A stretch of DNA of 64,000 nucleotides from Maribacter orientalis (GTDB taxonomy: Bacteria; Bacteroidota; Bacteroidia; Flavobacteriales; Flavobacteriaceae): the NCBI RefSeq assembly GCF_900109345.1, contig NZ_FNZN01000003.1:248001-312000 (forward strand), in the 5' to 3' direction. Shown piece after piece: positions 37,842-47,002 of the stretch. Each line of letters opens with the position of its first letter. Positions within the stretch are counted from its first letter, which is position 1. The position numbers and the translations under genes were made by a program. The notes under the pieces are model-generated. The model searched no databases, had not been told where the DNA came from, and saw nothing but the letters and a program-made list of their open reading frames with translations.

Positions 37842-39545
37842 TTAACTGCATTTATCTTCTAAATTTACTCCACAGGGGTGTAATAGTTGAATGGCTCGGC
37901 TACCGTTTCGGTATATGGTTATCCCTTTTAAACCATACTTCCAGGCAGTGTTGTAGATTTTAGAAACTTCTTTGGCTGTAGTGTTGCTTGCAAGGTTTAC
38001 AGTTTTAGAAACTGCATTGTCCGTGTACTTTTGAAAAGCCCTTTGATGTAACAAGTGATATTTCCACGGAATTTCTAAACTTGTCTCAAACAGTTTTTTT
38101 ATTTCTTTTGGAATGTATTTTATATTTTGAATGCTTCCATTGGCAATTACTTCATCTTGTATTTCCTTAGACCATAATCCTAAGGATTTCATTTTTTCAA
38201 CGAAAATGGAATTGATTTCTATTTGGGTCTTCTCATCTAAAATACCGGTTCTTTTATACGCAAGAGCGTAAAGTGGTTCAATCGAATAGGAAGTATCGGC
38301 AATGACCGAAATACTTCCGGTAGGTGCAATGCTATTACAAGTGGCATTACGTAATAAAGTATTGGGAGCATATCGACTATCGTTCCAAGAAGGAAAACAC
38401 CCTCTTGTCTTTGCCAAATTGCCCGATGCCTTATGGCTTTTTTCTTGTATGAATTTCATGAGTACTTCAGCAAGCTCCACGGCTTTTTCTGAGGCATAGG
38501 GTATGCCTAATATAATCAACAGTTCGGCCCAGCCCATAACACCTAACCCTATTTTACGATTGGCCAATGTTATCTGCTTGATATTGGGTAATAAGTAGTG
38601 ATTAGAACTGATAACGTTGTCTAAAAACCGAATTGCTATCGAAATAGTTTTGCCGAGTTTTTTCCAATCTATATCATTTCTTTTTCCATCATGCACTAGC
38701 ATTTTTGTCAAGTTGATGGAACCTAGATTGCAACTTTCAAAATCGAAAAGCGGTACTTCTCCGCAGGGATTGGTACACTCAATTTTCCCTTGTTTTGGTA
38801 ATGGATTGTCATGGTTAATGGTATCTAAAAAAATAAGTCCTGGTTCTCCGGTTTTTTGGGCCTGTTCTGCAATCAGATTCCAAAGCTTTTTGGCCTGTAT
38901 CGTTTTCGATACTTTTTTTGTTCTTGGGTTGACCAATTGCCAGTTCTTGTTCTTTTCTACGGCGTCCATAAATGCATTGGTAATGCCTACAGAAATATTA
39001 AAATTTCGCAAACTTTTTCCATCAGATTTTGAGGTGATGAAAGCTTCAACATCCGAATGTGTTACATTCAGAATTCCCATGTTAGCACCTCGACGTTTGC
39101 CTGCTTGTTTAACATACTCGGTGGCGGTATCATATATTTTCATAAAGGCGATTGCCCCTGCCGAGGAACCTTCAGATGAGGTAATGATATCATCTTTGGG
39201 GCGAAGTTTTGAGAAATTATAGCCTGTGCCACCACCACTATTATGAATAAGTGCTGCATTTTTAAGCGTCGTAAAAATGGCCTCAAGATTATCTTCAACA
39301 GGAAGTACGAAACAGGCACTTAGTTGGCCATTCGGTAAACCGGCATTCATAAGGGTAGGACTATTGGGTAGAAATTCAAGTCTACGCATGACCCCATAAA
39401 AACTGTCGAACCACAAATCGTGGTTATTATCCTCTACGGTAACGAGATGCTTTGACACCCGTTGAAAAAGGTCATCGGGGGTTTCTTTTTTGTGTAAGTA
39501 ACGGGCTTGAAGAATTTGCAGCCCATTGGGGCTTAGATTCGTCAT
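37842..39545 (-). CDS. nrdJ: Class II (adenosylcobalamin-dependent) ribonucleotide reductase
   Basis: 567 residues, a compact NrdJ without an N-terminal ATP-cone. It has the radical-site motif NPCGEVP (thiyl Cys261), an N-terminal redox Cys in GQLSACFVLP, IAPTGSISVIADTSYSIEP and a C-terminal Cys pair (CGVNLEDKC) that would be re-reduced by thioredoxin. Class II enzymes need neither oxygen nor glycyl-radical activation, so they make dNTPs under both oxic and anoxic conditions. Its start overlaps the DUF302 stop by 4 bases (ATGA): pfkB, DUF302 and nrdJ form one operon from the box at 40990. Confidence 0.92.
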   Translation of the reverse strand: MTNLSPNGLQILQARYLHKKETPDDLFQRVSKHLVTVEDNNHDLWFDSFYGVMRRLEFLPNSPTLMNAGLPNGQLSACFVLPVEDNLEAIFTTLKNAALIHNSGGGTGYNFSKLRPKDDIITSSEGSSAGAIAFMKIYDTATEYVKQAGKRRGANMGILNVTHSDVEAFITSKSDGKSLRNFNISVGITNAFMDAVEKNKNWQLVNPRTKKVSKTIQAKKLWNLIAEQAQKTGEPGLIFLDTINHDNPLPKQGKIECTNPCGEVPLFDFESCNLGSINLTKMLVHDGKRNDIDWKKLGKTISIAIRFLDNVISSNHYLLPNIKQITLANRKIGLGVMGWAELLIILGIPYASEKAVELAEVLMKFIQEKSHKASGNLAKTRGCFPSWNDSRYAPNTLLRNATCNSIAPTGSISVIADTSYSIEPLYALAYKRTGILDEKTQIEINSIFVEKMKSLGLWSKEIQDEVIANGSIQNIKYIPKEIKKLFETSLEIPWKYHLLHQRAFQKYTDNAVSKTVNLASNTTAKEVSKIYNTAWKYGLKGITIYRNGSRAIQLLHPCGVNLEDKCS

Positions 39546-39937
39546 TTAGTTATATTCTGAATTACTTTTCTCAGTTTTTCTCTAACCGTTTCGGCTACCG
39601 TGATCAAAGCTTCATTTTTTACGGCCTGCATTGAGGCTGCGGGATCTACTGCAGCGATTTCAATGGTATTTTTTTCTTTTTCTTGAAGAATAACGTTACA
39701 AGGAAGCATCGTACCAATTTTGTCTTCAGCCTCAAGTGCCTTATGCGCTAATGATGGATTACAGGCTCCTAAAATTGTATAATTGTAGAAGTCTATATCC
39801 AATTTTTTTTTCAAGGTTGCTTTTATATCTATTTCTGTAAGCACTCCAAAACCTTCTAATTTTAAAGCCTCTTTAGTTTTTGATACTGCATCATTGAACG
39901 TTGAATTTTTTAGTTGTGTTGAAAAATAGTAGTCCAT
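39542..39937 (-). CDS. DUF302-family protein
   Basis: 131 residues, soluble. YTILGACNPSLAHKAL and GTMLPCNVIL are the typical DUF302 core. Members are linked to heme/thiol stress in some bacteria, but no activity is established. It is translationally coupled to nrdJ by a 4-base overlap and follows pfkB by 25 bases. Confidence 0.88.
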   Translation of the reverse strand: MDYYFSTQLKNSTFNDAVSKTKEALKLEGFGVLTEIDIKATLKKKLDIDFYNYTILGACNPSLAHKALEAEDKIGTMLPCNVILQEKEKNTIEIAAVDPAASMQAVKNEALITVAETVREKLRKVIQNITK

Positions 39938-39962
39938 GATAAAAGTGTTTTATAGGTTGATA

Positions 39963-40928
39963 TTATGCTTTTATTTTCATTTTTGTAGTGGCATCTGTAT
40001 TGGAAACTATCCATTCATTCAATTCTTCCACATCCTTCTTTTTGCAGAGTTGAGTGCCTTCCGTCATGGTAGCGGCGGTGCCACAAGCCACACCATATTT
40101 TACCATATCTGTCATCGATTTTCCGTGGGCCAGGGCAAATACCATTCCTGCAACCATACTATCACCGGCACCAATAGTGCTTTTCTGGTAAACAATGGGC
40201 GCAGCAACATACTCGAACACTTCATTCGTGACTAGAAGGGCTCCCTGAGATCCTAATGAAATCACTAATACCTCACACGGATTGTTTCTTATGAAATCTT
40301 TAGCAACAGATTCCACATCTAAAAAAGAGATGGTCTTTACACCGCAGAGTGTTGCCAGTTCACCTAAATTTGGTTTTAATAAATAGACACCAGCTTGTGC
40401 TCCTTTTATTAAGGCTTTACCAGATGTGTCTAGAATTAATTTTGCTTTTTCTTTTTTGGCAATTTTTGAAACTTGAGCAAAAAAATCAACAGGCATACCT
40501 GGGCATAGACTACCACTAGCTACCAATAAATCGCCTTCAGATAGTACCGATTCCAATTGTCTTAAAGTGTTTTTCCATTCGTATTCATTGACTAGGGGCC
40601 CCGGCATACCAAATCGGTATTGTTGGTTGTTTACGGTATCGGTGACTGCGAGGTTTTCTCTTACCCATCCTGCTATGGGAATAACCTGTTGTAGTATTTC
40701 TAAATCGACGAGCATATCGCGTAAATGATTTCCAGCAGGTCCTCCGGCCATATACATGCATAAAGAAATTCCCCCCAATTCATTGATTACCCGTGAAACA
40801 TTAATACCCCCACCACCTGGTTCATAAATAGGAACTTCACAACGTAACTTACTGTTTGGTTGTATTCCTGCCACAGAGGTGCTTTTATCAATAGCTGGGT
40901 TAACCGTTAGTGTGATAATCTTTTTCAT
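39963..40928 (-). CDS. pfkB: PfkB-family sugar-phosphate kinase (minor phosphofructokinase type)
   Basis: 321 residues. It starts MKKIITLTVNPAIDKSTSV as E. coli PfkB does. The GGGGINVSRV substrate loop and the C-terminal anion-hole/catalytic IGAGDSMVAGM are present. It would phosphorylate fructose-6-phosphate, or another sugar phosphate such as tagatose-6-P or fructose-1-P. First gene of the pfkB-DUF302-nrdJ operon. It is paralogous to 56101..57045. Confidence 0.9.
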   Translation of the reverse strand: MKKIITLTVNPAIDKSTSVAGIQPNSKLRCEVPIYEPGGGGINVSRVINELGGISLCMYMAGGPAGNHLRDMLVDLEILQQVIPIAGWVRENLAVTDTVNNQQYRFGMPGPLVNEYEWKNTLRQLESVLSEGDLLVASGSLCPGMPVDFFAQVSKIAKKEKAKLILDTSGKALIKGAQAGVYLLKPNLGELATLCGVKTISFLDVESVAKDFIRNNPCEVLVISLGSQGALLVTNEVFEYVAAPIVYQKSTIGAGDSMVAGMVFALAHGKSMTDMVKYGVACGTAATMTEGTQLCKKKDVEELNEWIVSNTDATTKMKIKA

Positions 40929-40989
40929 ATTCAGTTCTTTTAATTACTTGTATAGAATCAAATGTAATGGTTCGCCTAAAGGTCTCATA

Positions 40990-41001
40990 TGACCAAAGTC
41001 A
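40990..41001 (-). promoter_or_regulatory. CRP/FNR-type box (TGACCAAAGTCA)
   Basis: Followed after 23 bases on the minus strand by TACATTTG (40959..40966), an exact -7 match, then pfkB at 40928. Confidence 0.87.
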
Positions 41002-41222
41002 TTGTTGAAAAAGCACTTAAAAAATACCCTAGTTAAAATTTCTAGAATGAAAAGGTTTTATGATTGGGTAAAGTAGCAGGTGGTGAAATATAGGTGCATT
41101 AGACGTTAGGCTTGCTGTAATTATGGATAGCATTTGTGGAATTCCAAAATTGTAGTAGTGTCGAAAAGGTGATTATAGCCTAGGTCTGATATTTGCACTT
41201 ATGGTTTATAATACTTCACGAT

Positions 41223-42452
41223 TTAGGTCATGTCCTTAGAGGAAGAAAGTTCAATAAACGTAATTTCGGGTCTCATGCCTAACCTGCCAGGAAATCCCAT
41301 CCAGCCTAAGCCTCGGGTCACATATAGGTATTGACTACCTTCTTTGTATAAACCAGCCCAATGTTTGTATTTATATTTTATGGGACTCCATTTTTTATCT
41401 CTAAAACTAATTCCGGCCTGCATACCATGGGTATGACCCGAAAGGGTCAATGCAATATCGGTGTGGTGCGCCACCTCTTGAGGCCAATGCGAAGGGTCGT
41501 GTGATAATAAAATTTTGAAATCGGAGTCATCCACTTTTTCCATAGCCTTCTGTAAATCTCCATATTTTTTGAAGGCAGGATTTCCCCAGTTTTCTACACC
41601 GATGATGGCAATCTGTGAATTGGTATTTTTAAAAATTTCTGCTTCGTTCATCAGCAGTTTAAAATTAATTTTTTTATAGAATTCTTGAATACTCTTAAAA
41701 TTGATTTCTTTTTCGAGTGGCGTAGGCCATTGACTGTAATCTCCGTAATCGTGGTTTCCCAATACGGCAAATTTTCCTTGTTTAGCCGATAATTGTTTTA
41801 AAACAGAATCCCAACCTCGTAGTTCCCAAGCAAAATTATTCACCAAATCTCCTGTAAAGAAAATAAAATCAGGCTTTAGGTAATTTATTTTTTTAATGGC
41901 CTTTTGCAGATTATGATACTTGAAATTAAAACTGCCCAAATGAAGGTCTGAAATGTGTACGATGCGCAAGCCATTAAACCTCATTGGCATGGCTTCGAAA
42001 TTTAAATTAATGTGATGCACCTTAAAACGATAAACCGCACTAAAGATGGCATAAAGTATCACGAAAAAAGGCAGAAATCCAGAAAAAACACCGACCAAAG
42101 GTATGACGATAAGGGACTCCTGTTCAGAAAAAATGAAATTAGAAAAGTACAGAATGCTGATGACCACAACAAAAATAAATTTGGGGATAAATGACGATAC
42201 TGTTAACCCGTATAATCTAGATATAATAAGCTGTTGTTGTTCAGGCGCTACTAATTCTAATTTTATTTTTAGAAGTAATATTGAGGTAATTAGGCCAATA
42301 GTGAAAACCCAAAAGGCGATATAGATACTATTTTTTAGTAGTATCGACGTAATGGGCCGGGTTATGGAAAATAACCAATAAAAAGCCAAAGCATCAATTA
42401 ACAATATGGCTAGACATAAAAGTACAATGGTGAAAAAAGAATAGGAGCGCAT
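41223..42452 (-). CDS. Membrane-anchored metallophosphoesterase
   Basis: 409 residues. Four hydrophobic segments occupy about residues 1-145. The calcineurin-like domain has all five blocks: HISDLHLG, FTGDLVNN, GNHDYG, LLSHDPSHW and SGHTHG. It resembles YkuE/YaeI-type phosphodiesterases, acting at the membrane on an unknown lipid-linked or nucleotide substrate. It is 8 bases downstream of a CDP-alcohol phosphatidyltransferase gene, which hints at phospholipid metabolism. Confidence 0.88.
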   Translation of the reverse strand: MRSYSFFTIVLLCLAILLIDALAFYWLFSITRPITSILLKNSIYIAFWVFTIGLITSILLLKIKLELVAPEQQQLIISRLYGLTVSSFIPKFIFVVVISILYFSNFIFSEQESLIVIPLVGVFSGFLPFFVILYAIFSAVYRFKVHHINLNFEAMPMRFNGLRIVHISDLHLGSFNFKYHNLQKAIKKINYLKPDFIFFTGDLVNNFAWELRGWDSVLKQLSAKQGKFAVLGNHDYGDYSQWPTPLEKEINFKSIQEFYKKINFKLLMNEAEIFKNTNSQIAIIGVENWGNPAFKKYGDLQKAMEKVDDSDFKILLSHDPSHWPQEVAHHTDIALTLSGHTHGMQAGISFRDKKWSPIKYKYKHWAGLYKEGSQYLYVTRGLGWMGFPGRLGMRPEITFIELSSSKDMT

Positions 42453-42460
42453 GCTAACGT

Positions 42461-43075
42461 TTATTGCTTTGAGGCATTAGTGCCATGTAATCTTCTTTTA
42501 TCCTTAAGGGCGAAAAGTAAACCTTTAACATCCGCTACCCAAGAATCGTACATAAAGATGAGTATAATTTCTTCTAGTGTTTCTAAAAGTCCTATTATAA
42601 TCATAAAATAAAATAACCAATAAACTGGACCAAAAAATAGCAGCCATAGTATAAAAACCCCTTGAACAACAGCAGATACTTTGGCCAAATAGGTATGAAA
42701 AGATGTTGCCTTACCATATTTAACGAAGGCTATTACCATCTGAAGCAAATAAGGCACAAATGCAATTAAGATGAGTATTATATTCGTTTTAATGAAGGCG
42801 GTCTCGAAAACTACAAGACCGATGAGCGCCATGGTAAATGTCAATTGATCGCCGATCGAATCTAATTGAGACCCTCGGGCACTGGTCATTTTTAATTTTC
42901 GTGCTAAATACCCATCAATTGCATCGGTACTGTAACTAACGAGTAAAAACCAAGTAAACAGTTCTCGTTCTCCAAACCATAAGAGTATTGATAGTAAAGG
43001 TACTGCTGCAATCCGATAAAATGAAAACCAATCGGCGATATTAAAGTTTTTGAATGTCCACATAGATTTTCTCAA
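42461..43075 (-). CDS. CDP-alcohol phosphatidyltransferase family protein
   Basis: 204 residues with about five membrane segments. The family signature is complete: DAIDGYLARK, then GSQLDSIGD. It would make a phospholipid headgroup bond (phosphatidylglycerol phosphate or cardiolipin-like). The start may be Met5 (MWTFKNFN). The promoter box 43165 is about 95 bases upstream, giving a leader of 55-67 bases, longer than elsewhere. The paired metallophosphoesterase could remove the phosphate, but that is inference. Confidence 0.88.
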   Translation of the reverse strand: MRKSMWTFKNFNIADWFSFYRIAAVPLLSILLWFGERELFTWFLLVSYSTDAIDGYLARKLKMTSARGSQLDSIGDQLTFTMALIGLVVFETAFIKTNIILILIAFVPYLLQMVIAFVKYGKATSFHTYLAKVSAVVQGVFILWLLFFGPVYWLFYFMIIIGLLETLEEIILIFMYDSWVADVKGLLFALKDKRRLHGTNASKQ

Positions 43076-43164
43076 GCTTTTTAAATAGGTGTCATTAATT
43101 TTCTTTGAAGAAAAAAGAATAAATGCTTAAGGCTAAAACTAGGGGATTATAAGGATTTTCTAAA

Positions 43165-43176
43165 TGATATTTATCA
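43165..43176 (-). promoter_or_regulatory. CRP/FNR-type box (TGATATTTATCA)
   Basis: Followed after 23 bases on the minus strand by TAGTTTTA (43134..43141). It serves the phosphatidyltransferase operon. Confidence 0.8.
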
Positions 43177-43273
43177 TAGTTGAACGCGTAGTAAACCAGA
43201 ATGGATAGCTAAATAAGTCCTATTGTAAGCTATTGGCATCCTTTTTTAAATAATAGCAAAAAAAAATCTGTAC

Positions 43274-43285
43274 TGACCTGCGTCA
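43274..43285 (+). promoter_or_regulatory. CRP/FNR-type box (TGACCTGCGTCA)
   Basis: Followed after 23 bases on the plus strand by TAATTTTG (43309..43316), an exact -7 match, then hsp20 at 43354. Confidence 0.87.
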
Positions 43286-43353
43286 TTTTATACGCTTTAA
43301 GATGAATGTAATTTTGAGGTATAATTAAATGTATAACCTTAAAATAAAATAAT

Positions 43354-43818
43354 ATGTCACTAGTAAAATTTAAAAGACAACCGTTCGGAAACTTGATTAC
43401 ACAAGATTTTTTTGACATGGACGATTTCTTCGAAAATCGTGGATGGGTCAGAAATATGGTGCCAGAAAATTTCTGGAACGGTAAAAGATCAGAACCTGCT
43501 TTGAACATTAAGGAAACGGATGATAATTTCGAAATCGAGCTTGCCGCTCCTGGTTTTGGTAAAAAGGATTTTGAGGTAACCATTGAAGATGGTTGCCTGA
43601 ACATTAAGGCAGAAAAGTCGTCCTCTGAAGAAGAGACCGATGATAACTACACACGTAGAGAGTTTAGTTATAATGCCTTCGAGCGTTCTTTGCAACTACC
43701 TGAAAGTGTAAAACAGGAAGCGATTAAAGCTAAATACAACGATGGTATTTTAAGTTTTAATCTAGCGAAAAAGGAAGAGGCAAAAAAACTACCACCTAAG
43801 AAGGTTCAGATTGCCTAG
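43354..43818 (+). CDS. Hsp20 / alpha-crystallin small heat-shock protein
   Basis: 154 residues. The alpha-crystallin core runs about 48-140 (EPALNIKETDDNFEIELAAP, GCLNIKAEKS, then NDGILSFNLAKKEE, a variant of the A-x-x-x-n-GvL motif). An ATP-independent holdase. The C-terminus lacks a clear I-x-I tail. In M. tuberculosis the equivalent (HspX) is a hallmark of the DosR dormancy regulon. Upstream of the P-type ATPase. Confidence 0.95.
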   Translation: MSLVKFKRQPFGNLITQDFFDMDDFFENRGWVRNMVPENFWNGKRSEPALNIKETDDNFEIELAAPGFGKKDFEVTIEDGCLNIKAEKSSSEEETDDNYTRREFSYNAFERSLQLPESVKQEAIKAKYNDGILSFNLAKKEEAKKLPPKKVQIA

Positions 43819-43833
43819 TGTTTAAGACACTAG
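43815..43833. terminator. Hairpin at the hsp20 stop codon
   Basis: A perfect 7-base stem CTAGTGT / ACACTAG with a 5-base loop; it includes the hsp20 TAG stop. No strong T-run follows, so it may attenuate or stabilise the mRNA rather than fully terminate it. Confidence 0.4.
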
Positions 43834-43855
43834 TTAATTTAACCCTACTTTTTAC

Positions 43856-43915
43856 AATACCCTCCGGCCAAAGCCTAAATACGTAAATGTTGATAGGTAA
43901 GGTTCGGAGGGTATT
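43856..43915. repeat. 11-base inverted repeat between hsp20 and the ATPase gene
   Basis: AATACCCTCCG at 43856..43866 and CGGAGGGTATT at 43905..43915 are exact reverse complements around a 38-base spacer. It is GC-richer than its surroundings. It could form a long hairpin in a hsp20-ATPase transcript or be a protein site. No TGAY-N4-RTCA box precedes the ATPase gene. Confidence 0.6.
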
Positions 43916-43942
43916 AATGTATACCCTTAACACATCATATAA

Positions 43943-46612
43943 ATGGCCATAATTGTCGAAAAACCGTTTGCAATTCCTATTGACAAAGTTGTAGCCAGTT
44001 TGGATAGTCATTCCCAATTGGGATTAGATAGGGAGGTAATACAACAACGTTTGAACAAATATGGTACTAACGAAATACCACAATATGCACCCAAAAAAAG
44101 ATGGCGCATTCTTGTTGATCAGTTATTGAATCCTATACTGTATATTCTTATAGCCGCTTCCATACTCGCATTTATTTTTAATGATGTTTTAGAGGGTATT
44201 GCTATTATCATCGTTATTTTAATTTCCGCTGGTATTGGGTTTTTTATGGAACTACAAGCAGTGCGTTCGTTAGAAGCACTTCGTAAAATGGGTCAGTCAA
44301 AAATATTCGTCACCAGGTCGGGGAAAAGTGAACAGATTAAGGCATTTGAAGTTGTGCCTGGCGATATTATTATATTGAGAACGGGTGATATGGTTCCTGC
44401 CGATGCTCGTTTAATACTAGTAGACAATCTATTGGTAAAAGAATCGGCCTTAACCGGTGAAAGTGCCCCGGTCATAAAGCAAACAGGAATTTTACCCAAG
44501 CATACGTCGATAACCGACCAACATAATATGGTATTTAGGGGCACCATGATAATAGCAGGTTCAGGAAAGGCGATTGTTACCGCCACGGCCAAGCATACAC
44601 AATTGGGGCACATACAACAACTCGGTATCGAAGCCGTTGAAGAGCGAACCCCTTTAGAAAAAAAGTTGAACCAATTGAGTAAATGGCTGATTTGGTTGAC
44701 TTTGTTTTTTGCAATAACCGTAATCGTGGCAGGATATATTAGGGGAAACGATTTTTTATTAATGGTAGAAACAGGAGTAGCATTGGCCGTTGCTGCCATA
44801 CCAGAAGGCCTACCTATCGTGGCGACCATTGCTTTGGCACAAGGTATGTTACGGTTATCGAAACGCCAAGTCATTATAAAAGAACTGGAAGCGGTTCAAA
44901 CCCTTGGGGCAACTGATATTATTTGTACGGATAAGACGGGTACCTTGACCGAAGACCGTATGAAAGTACATGCTATACTTTATGGTAACGAATCGGTAGA
45001 TATTGCATATACCACAGAAATTTCTTCTTCAATTAAAGAAAATCTAGTTTTTGATACAATAATTCGCGCAAGTGTTCTTTGTAATAATGTAGATACGAAT
45101 GCTAATGATGCTCAAGGTGATTCTATTGAAATGGCATTATTGGAATTTGCCAAATATTTAGGATACGACCCGCTTTCTATAAAAGGAGATAATCCAGAAG
45201 TATTGGAATTGCCTTTTGAAGCGGCTCGCAAATTTATGGCAACCGCCCATAATCATGGAGAACATATTCATGTGTATGCCAAAGGGGCTTTTGAAAGCCT
45301 TATTACACATTGCGATTTTATCATGAATGCCACCGGTATTATACCTTTTGATACTAAAAGCGAATGGCATGAGAAGGTGAACATTCTGGCCGGTCAGGGA
45401 TTACGAACCTTAGCGTTTGCTTTTAAAGAAACGCAAAAAATGCCAACTTCTAAAACGATAATGGATGGTCTTACTTTCTTAGGTATTATAGGATTTCTTG
45501 ATCCGGCACGTAAAGATGTAAAGGCGACCATAGATATTTATAAAAAAGCAGGAATAAAAGTAGTTATGGTTACTGGAGATCACCCTCGTACATCGAAAAA
45601 AATAGCGCAGGAAGTAGGTCTGTTAGAAATGAATGCTTCTCCAGATAAAGTACTGATAGCCAAAGACCTTGTTATAGGGAAAAATCCTAATACGACTTTA
45701 GTGAAAAGGTTATTGAATGCTACTGTTTTTGCGCGCGTTACCCCAGAGCAAAAGCTGGATCTTGTCAAATTCTATCAAAATAATAACCACATTGTAGGTA
45801 TGATCGGTGATGGTATAAATGATGTTCCCGCTTTGAAAAAAGCTAATATTGGTATCGCAATGGGTATTCGGGGTACTGAGGCCGCCCGTGAAGCAGCAGA
45901 TGTTATCTTGAAGAACGATGAGTTTACTGCTATAGAACTAGCAATAAGACAGGGTAGGGTGATTTTCGAGAATATCCGTCAGTTCGTGGTATATCTACTA
46001 TCATGTAATTTGGCAGAGATACTTTCAGTTGGAATCGCCGCATCTTTGAACCTTCCGTCGCCCTTGTTACCTATGCAAATTTTGTTCTTGAACTTGATAA
46101 CCGATGTCTTTCCTTCGCTAGCACTAGGGCTGGGAAAAGGGGAGATAGATATTATGGAGCGACCGCCTAAAAACCCTAAGGCACCCATTATTAATAAAAG
46201 GGATTGGTACACAATAATTTTGTACGGACTTTGTATCAGCCTTGCAGTTTTAGGTATTGTTGCCTATTCACATCTAGTGTTGGAACTACCGACTGAAACT
46301 ATCAATAACATGGCTTTTTATACGTTGGTAATGGCACAATTATTCAATATTTTCAATTTGCCACGACATACAGAATCTTTTTGGATTAATGAGGTAACTA
46401 CTAACATTTGGGTGTGGGGGGCAATAGTTTTATCTCTAGTAATAACGTTTGGTGTGTATCTAATAACTCCTGTTGCCAAAGCATTATCCTTAGAACCTAT
46501 TTTTATGCAACAATTGATATTGATTGTGCTATTTGCCTTGGGTTCTTTGGTTCTAGCGCAATTGATAAAACGTTCGACACTATATTTCTTTGATAAAACA
46601 CGAATTGGTTAA
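43943..46612 (+). CDS. P2-type cation-transporting ATPase (Ca2+-ATPase-like)
   Basis: 889 residues. A cation-ATPase N domain is at about 8-75, and TGES is in the actuator domain. The ion-binding helix carries AAIPEGLP, as in Ca2+ pumps. The phosphorylation motif DKTGTLT has Asp330; MVTGDHP and GDGINDVPAL are present, and the C-terminal membrane half has NLITDVFPSLALG. It would export a cation, probably Ca2+, across the inner membrane. The CtpF pump of the DosR regulon is the same class. It probably depends on the hsp20 promoter. Confidence 0.92.
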   Translation: MAIIVEKPFAIPIDKVVASLDSHSQLGLDREVIQQRLNKYGTNEIPQYAPKKRWRILVDQLLNPILYILIAASILAFIFNDVLEGIAIIIVILISAGIGFFMELQAVRSLEALRKMGQSKIFVTRSGKSEQIKAFEVVPGDIIILRTGDMVPADARLILVDNLLVKESALTGESAPVIKQTGILPKHTSITDQHNMVFRGTMIIAGSGKAIVTATAKHTQLGHIQQLGIEAVEERTPLEKKLNQLSKWLIWLTLFFAITVIVAGYIRGNDFLLMVETGVALAVAAIPEGLPIVATIALAQGMLRLSKRQVIIKELEAVQTLGATDIICTDKTGTLTEDRMKVHAILYGNESVDIAYTTEISSSIKENLVFDTIIRASVLCNNVDTNANDAQGDSIEMALLEFAKYLGYDPLSIKGDNPEVLELPFEAARKFMATAHNHGEHIHVYAKGAFESLITHCDFIMNATGIIPFDTKSEWHEKVNILAGQGLRTLAFAFKETQKMPTSKTIMDGLTFLGIIGFLDPARKDVKATIDIYKKAGIKVVMVTGDHPRTSKKIAQEVGLLEMNASPDKVLIAKDLVIGKNPNTTLVKRLLNATVFARVTPEQKLDLVKFYQNNNHIVGMIGDGINDVPALKKANIGIAMGIRGTEAAREAADVILKNDEFTAIELAIRQGRVIFENIRQFVVYLLSCNLAEILSVGIAASLNLPSPLLPMQILFLNLITDVFPSLALGLGKGEIDIMERPPKNPKAPIINKRDWYTIILYGLCISLAVLGIVAYSHLVLELPTETINNMAFYTLVMAQLFNIFNLPRHTESFWINEVTTNIWVWGAIVLSLVITFGVYLITPVAKALSLEPIFMQQLILIVLFALGSLVLAQLIKRSTLYFFDKTRIG

Positions 46613-46760
46613 TGTAATTGTACATCAATTCAAAGCGAGGTTTTAAAACCAAGTCAACATGAGGCAAAAGTTTTATAATCTTATTTGAGACCATACGTAA
46701 TTCATATCATTCTTGATTTAAAACATTATGGCTTTTTTACAATAGGTAATCTTCATTTTT

Positions 46761-46958
46761 TCAAAAGGCATTACATAAATCTTCCATTATCTGTTCGCAA
46801 TACAAAATAATCAGATTTTTAGTTGAATTGGTGATAGTACCGCCAACCATATAATAACCTTCGCTTAATGATAAAGGCGTATAAATCTTGGGTACTGTGT
46901 CGAAGCCAAAACAATTTTCATGAGTTTTTTTGGGCGAAAAACGTTTAAGCTGCCATTC
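46761..46958 (-). pseudogene. Possible gene remnant without a start codon
   Basis: On the minus strand a 65-codon frame without start reads like protein (HENCFGFDTVPKIYTPLSLS, GYYMVGGTITNSTKNLIILY, then CEQIMEDLCNAF and stop). A TAA lies just upstream in the same frame. It sits directly after the minus-side -7 element of the box at 46991, so a short transcript may still cross it. I do not recognise the family. It could be a dead regulon gene or chance. Confidence 0.3.
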
Positions 46959-46990
46959 AAAAAATTATTTTCTTTTTCGAACTTGATTGA

Positions 46991-47002
46991 TGACTAATAT
47001 CA
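46991..47002. promoter_or_regulatory. CRP/FNR-type box (TGACTAATATCA) of the kinase/REC-CRP operon
   Basis: On the plus strand TACATTTG (47026..47033), an exact -7 element, follows after 23 bases and points to the LOV kinase operon. On the minus strand TAATTTTT (46960..46967) follows at the same spacing and points to the remnant at 46761..46958. The plus transcript would have a leader of about 330 bases before 47369. Confidence 0.82.

Noticed and set aside
44293-44874. 193-codon minus-strand frame inside the ATPase gene
   Set aside because: Shadow of the ATPase, whose motifs are intact; no promoter or family resemblance.
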